Origin: Planctomycetota bacterium
Lineage (GTDB): Bacteria > Planctomycetota > Phycisphaerae > WQYP01
Direction of reading: 5' to 3'
Length of the DNA: 43,180 bases
NCBI GenBank assembly: GCA_021785435.1
Contig: JAJYFE010000016.1
Coordinates: forward strand, 1 to 43,180
Shown here: one piece after another, positions 41,424-43,180 of the stretch
Layout: every line of letters begins with the position of its first letter
Numbering within the stretch: the stretch's first letter is position 1
The notes under the pieces: generated by a model
What the model was told of the DNA's origin: nothing
Databases searched by the model: none
The model's input: the letters and a program-made list of their open reading frames with translations, nothing else
Program-made: the position numbers and the translations under genes

Positions 41424-41481
41424 GGCGACAGGTCGCCGGTTCGCCGCGACCGTCGCAGGGGGTGCCATTAGAAAACTCCAC

Positions 41482-41556
41482 CGGGGCGTAGCTCAGCTTG
41501 GCTAGAGCGCTTGGTTCGGGACCAAGAGGTCGCAGGTTCAAATCCTGTCGCCCCGA
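41482..41556 (+). tRNA. tRNA-Pro, anticodon CGG
   Basis: A 75-nt cloverleaf. The acceptor stem is CGGGGCG (41482-41488) with CGCCCCG (41549-41555), discriminator A. The D arm is GCTC/GAGC, the anticodon stem CTTGG/CCAAG with loop TTCGGGA (anticodon CGG, reading CCG), and the T arm GCAGG TTCAAAT CCTGT (one G-U pair). The CCA end is not encoded. It follows the mini copy by about 60 bp and is directly followed by the GIY-YIG gene. Confidence 0.95.
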
Positions 41557-41559
41557 TGT

Positions 41560-41877
41560 ATGTACTGGGTTTACGTTCTGCGCAGCCGCAAGACCGGCCG
41601 GCACTACACCGGTTCTTGCGAAGACTTAGCCGACCGTCTGGCCCGCCATAACTCCGGCCAATCTAAAGCCACACGCCACGGGGTCCCCTGGGATCTGGTC
41701 TACCAAGAACCCTTTTCGACCCGCGCTGACGCCGTGTGCCGGGAACGCCAGCTTAAAACGGGGCGCGGACGCCGAGAGGTGGCCGCTCAGGTTGAGCGCG
41801 GCTCGTCCAATCCGGCGGCAGGCCGTCTTAAAAGTGCCGCAAAAACAGCTGAAACGTGGGCGTTTATGGTTCAATGA
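41560..41877 (+). CDS. GIY-YIG nuclease-family protein
   Basis: A 105-residue protein of the small stand-alone GIY-YIG group (UPF0213-like): WVYVLRSRKTGRHYTGSCEDLADRLARHNSGQ..., then PWDLVYQEPFSTRADAVCRERQLKTGRGRREV. Tyr in VYVL, Tyr-Thr-Gly in place of YIG, Arg in DRLARHN and Glu in CRERQLK match the catalytic positions, so it may still be active; the target is unknown for this group. The ATG lies 3 nt after the tRNA-Pro discriminator base, and no ribosome binding site other than tRNA sequence is available. It may be translated from a leaderless message released by tRNA 3' processing. The C-terminal 30 residues are unrelated to the family. Confidence 0.85.
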   Translation: MYWVYVLRSRKTGRHYTGSCEDLADRLARHNSGQSKATRHGVPWDLVYQEPFSTRADAVCRERQLKTGRGRREVAAQVERGSSNPAAGRLKSAAKTAETWAFMVQ

Positions 41878-41962
41878 CAGCATTTGTGGACGGCTGCGGC
41901 CGACACATAAGCATCAGGTGTAGGCGTATGGCTGGGTCGGTAGCCGCACTCACGATGGGGTC

Positions 41963-42390
41963 AGTTTCAAGATGTTGACGATCGTGCATGAGTTTACGCG
42001 GGAAGGCCTGGCCAGCGACATAGCCCGGAGTTGATCCGCGACGACGTGCTGGAACGCTTGTCCTGGCTGATGGCGGCGCGCGGAGTGCCGGAGTATATCC
42101 GCAGCGATAATGAACCGGAGTCTACGGTGAGGTGTGTACGGCGGTGGCCGGGGGATGTACAGGTCAAGGCGCTGTTTATCGAACCGGGCCGCCCGATGGA
42201 GAACGGGTATGTGAAAGGCTTTAGCCGGACCGGAAATTGCGGGGCGAGTGGCTGGATCGGAATTTTTTTACCGTCTGCGGGAGGCCAAGGTGTGGATTGA
42301 GCGGTGGCGGCAGCCTTACCACCAGGTGTGGCCCCATTCGACCTTGGGCTACCGGCCGCGGGCCCCGGAGACGCAATCCGTGGGATGCCC
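41963..42390 (+). pseudogene. IS3-family transposase remnant (orfB, integrase core)
   Basis: Pieces of an IS3-type integrase core are spread over different frames: SFKMLTIVHEFTREGLASDIARS, then a stop near 42031; after a frame change DDVLERLSWLMAARGVPEYIRSDNEPE..., LFIEPGRPMENGYVKGF; and after another shift FFYRLREAKVWIERWRQ and PHSTLGYRPRAPE. The second Asp (SDN) and the Glu (ENGYV) of the DDE triad remain, but the part with the first Asp is missing. Inverted repeats of the element were not found. It is inactive. It lies between the tRNA/GIY-YIG pair and the truncated epimerase. Confidence 0.85.
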
Positions 42391-42481
42391 CTGCGTTCCG
42401 CTCCAGGCCACCCCAGGACCTGCCAGCTTCGATGGACTCTCACAGGATGTGGTATGATTTGCGAGGGAAGGTCACGACGAC

Positions 42482-43060
42482 CTACGGCGCCAGCCGATAC
42501 CGCGGGGCGTAGCCAAACGCCTGGCGGGCGCGGTCGATTGATAGCAGCGGGGCACGACCTGGCAGCGGTAGCTTGACCGTTTTTGCCAAATCGGGGCGAA
42601 AACGAGTCAGAATTTCCATGGTTGGCTCCGGACACGTGGTGTCAGCCGCGCCCAGCGTATATACGCCGCAGCCGGGTAAGCTGGGCGATTCCAACGCCCG
42701 GCGCAGTCCCCCGGCGATGTCCGCTACGTGCACCCAACTGTAAAGCCAGTCCTCCCATTGGGTGGTGGCGGTCATGTTCCGGCGACGTTGGTCATACAGT
42801 TCCTCCGTCCACACCCCGGCGAAACGAAAGGCGGCGGTGGTCAAGCCATAGGCGCGGTGAAAGGCGGCGCAGGTCTCCTCATTGCAGAGTTTGCTTAAGC
42901 TGTAGGGGTCCTCCACCACCGGCACAAAGCCTTCGTCCAGCGGCAGGCGGTCATAAGGCGCCGGCTTGCCACTTAACCGCCAGGCGAAGGTGCCGAAGGC
43001 GTTGATACTTGACGCCGCCAGCACCCGCCTGACCCCCGCCTGCCGGGCTGCGTCCAACAC
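42482..43060 (-). pseudogene. 5'-truncated NAD-dependent sugar epimerase/dehydratase
   Basis: The sequence starts in the middle of an extended short-chain dehydrogenase: VLDAARQAGVRRVLAASSINAFG, then DPYSLSKLCNEE (the YxxxK catalytic motif), WEDWLYSWVHVADIAGG and GVYTLGAADTTCPEP. The N-terminal nucleotide-binding part with GxxGxxG, about 70 residues, is missing. The frame upstream ends at a TGA at 43078-43076, only five codons before the GTG at 43060, and the sequence beyond is not family-like. Without the cofactor site it cannot work as an oxidoreductase. The 5' breakpoint near 43076 and the IS3 remnant 90 bp from the 3' end suggest a rearrangement. Confidence 0.8.
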
Positions 43061-43123
43061 GACATAGAGCGGTTCTCAAAAGTTTTGTCGTATGTTCCAC
43101 GCCGATATTTGCGATTGCGTAAT

Positions 43124-43152
43124 TTGCGCCCGGGCGGTTTTTCTGCCATACT
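43124..43152 (+). promoter_or_regulatory. Possible promoter reading out of the window
   Basis: TTGCGC (43124-43129) and CATACT (43147-43152) are spaced by 17 bp, pointing to the right-hand edge. Both hexamers are imperfect and no downstream gene can be seen. Confidence 0.25.
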
Positions 43153-43180
43153 TAAGGCGTGCGACGGATCGCCCCCAATT

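Noticed and set aside
41387..41467. A second functional tRNA in front of tRNA-Pro
   Set aside because: Only the first 28 nt match a tRNA; the would-be anticodon loop lacks U33 and the 3' acceptor strand at the expected place does not pair.

Overview
The window is GC-rich DNA from a diderm bacterium, most likely a member of the Planctomycetota of the Phycisphaerae type. The pointers are several prepilin-like secreted proteins with an FTLIELL N-terminus and a C-terminal H-x10-D(D/G) signature, Tat-exported right-handed beta-helix proteins, an autotransporter, and housekeeping genes (leuS, dnaE, mreB/mreC, rmuC, xseB) of the expected type. The phylum call rests on family knowledge and not on a database search.

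Layout. 1-2421 is the 3' part of an autotransporter gene, convergent with leuS (5228-2433, minus). 5274-5997 is a gene-free mosaic of short palindromes that ends in a strong sigma70-type promoter with four helically phased TGTT decamers, in front of a GntR/LacI hybrid regulator (5998-7395). From 7548 to 27237 all genes lie on the plus strand with short gaps. They are three prepilin-like proteins, a secreted protein with a duplicated carbohydrate-binding-like domain, two Tat beta-helix proteins, a large clan GH-A-like glycosidase, a fourth prepilin-like protein, two more beta-helix proteins, a frameshifted REP-associated (IS200-like) transposase between matching hairpin repeats, and a lipoprotein glycosidase. 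Decayed glycosidase fragments follow at 27261-27527.

The second half is mostly housekeeping: an acyl-CoA synthetase-like AMP ligase (minus), a CBS-pair protein (plus), and a minus-strand morphogenesis operon that reads coiled-coil membrane protein, 47-residue membrane protein, mreB, mreC, rmuC from a TTGACA promoter at 34492-34519. Next come a four-helix membrane protein, a metallo-beta-lactamase-fold hydrolase, dnaE, a STAS-domain protein and xseB. A tRNA-Pro(CGG) follows, preceded by a deletion-derived mini copy of itself and abutting a GIY-YIG gene with only 3 nt between. The window ends in an IS3-type transposase remnant and a 5'-truncated sugar epimerase.

How the parts may work together (inference): the 7.5-27 kb block looks like a carbohydrate-degrading or cell-surface locus under the LacI-type regulator, in which Tat-exported beta-helix proteins, glycosidases and pseudopilin-like proteins are made together. 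Repeated domain duplication, decay and the presence of a REP transposase show that this block is being actively rearranged. Short GGCGAC-type palindromes are scattered through the window and several are translated as part of protein leaders, tails or inserts, including one inside dnaE.
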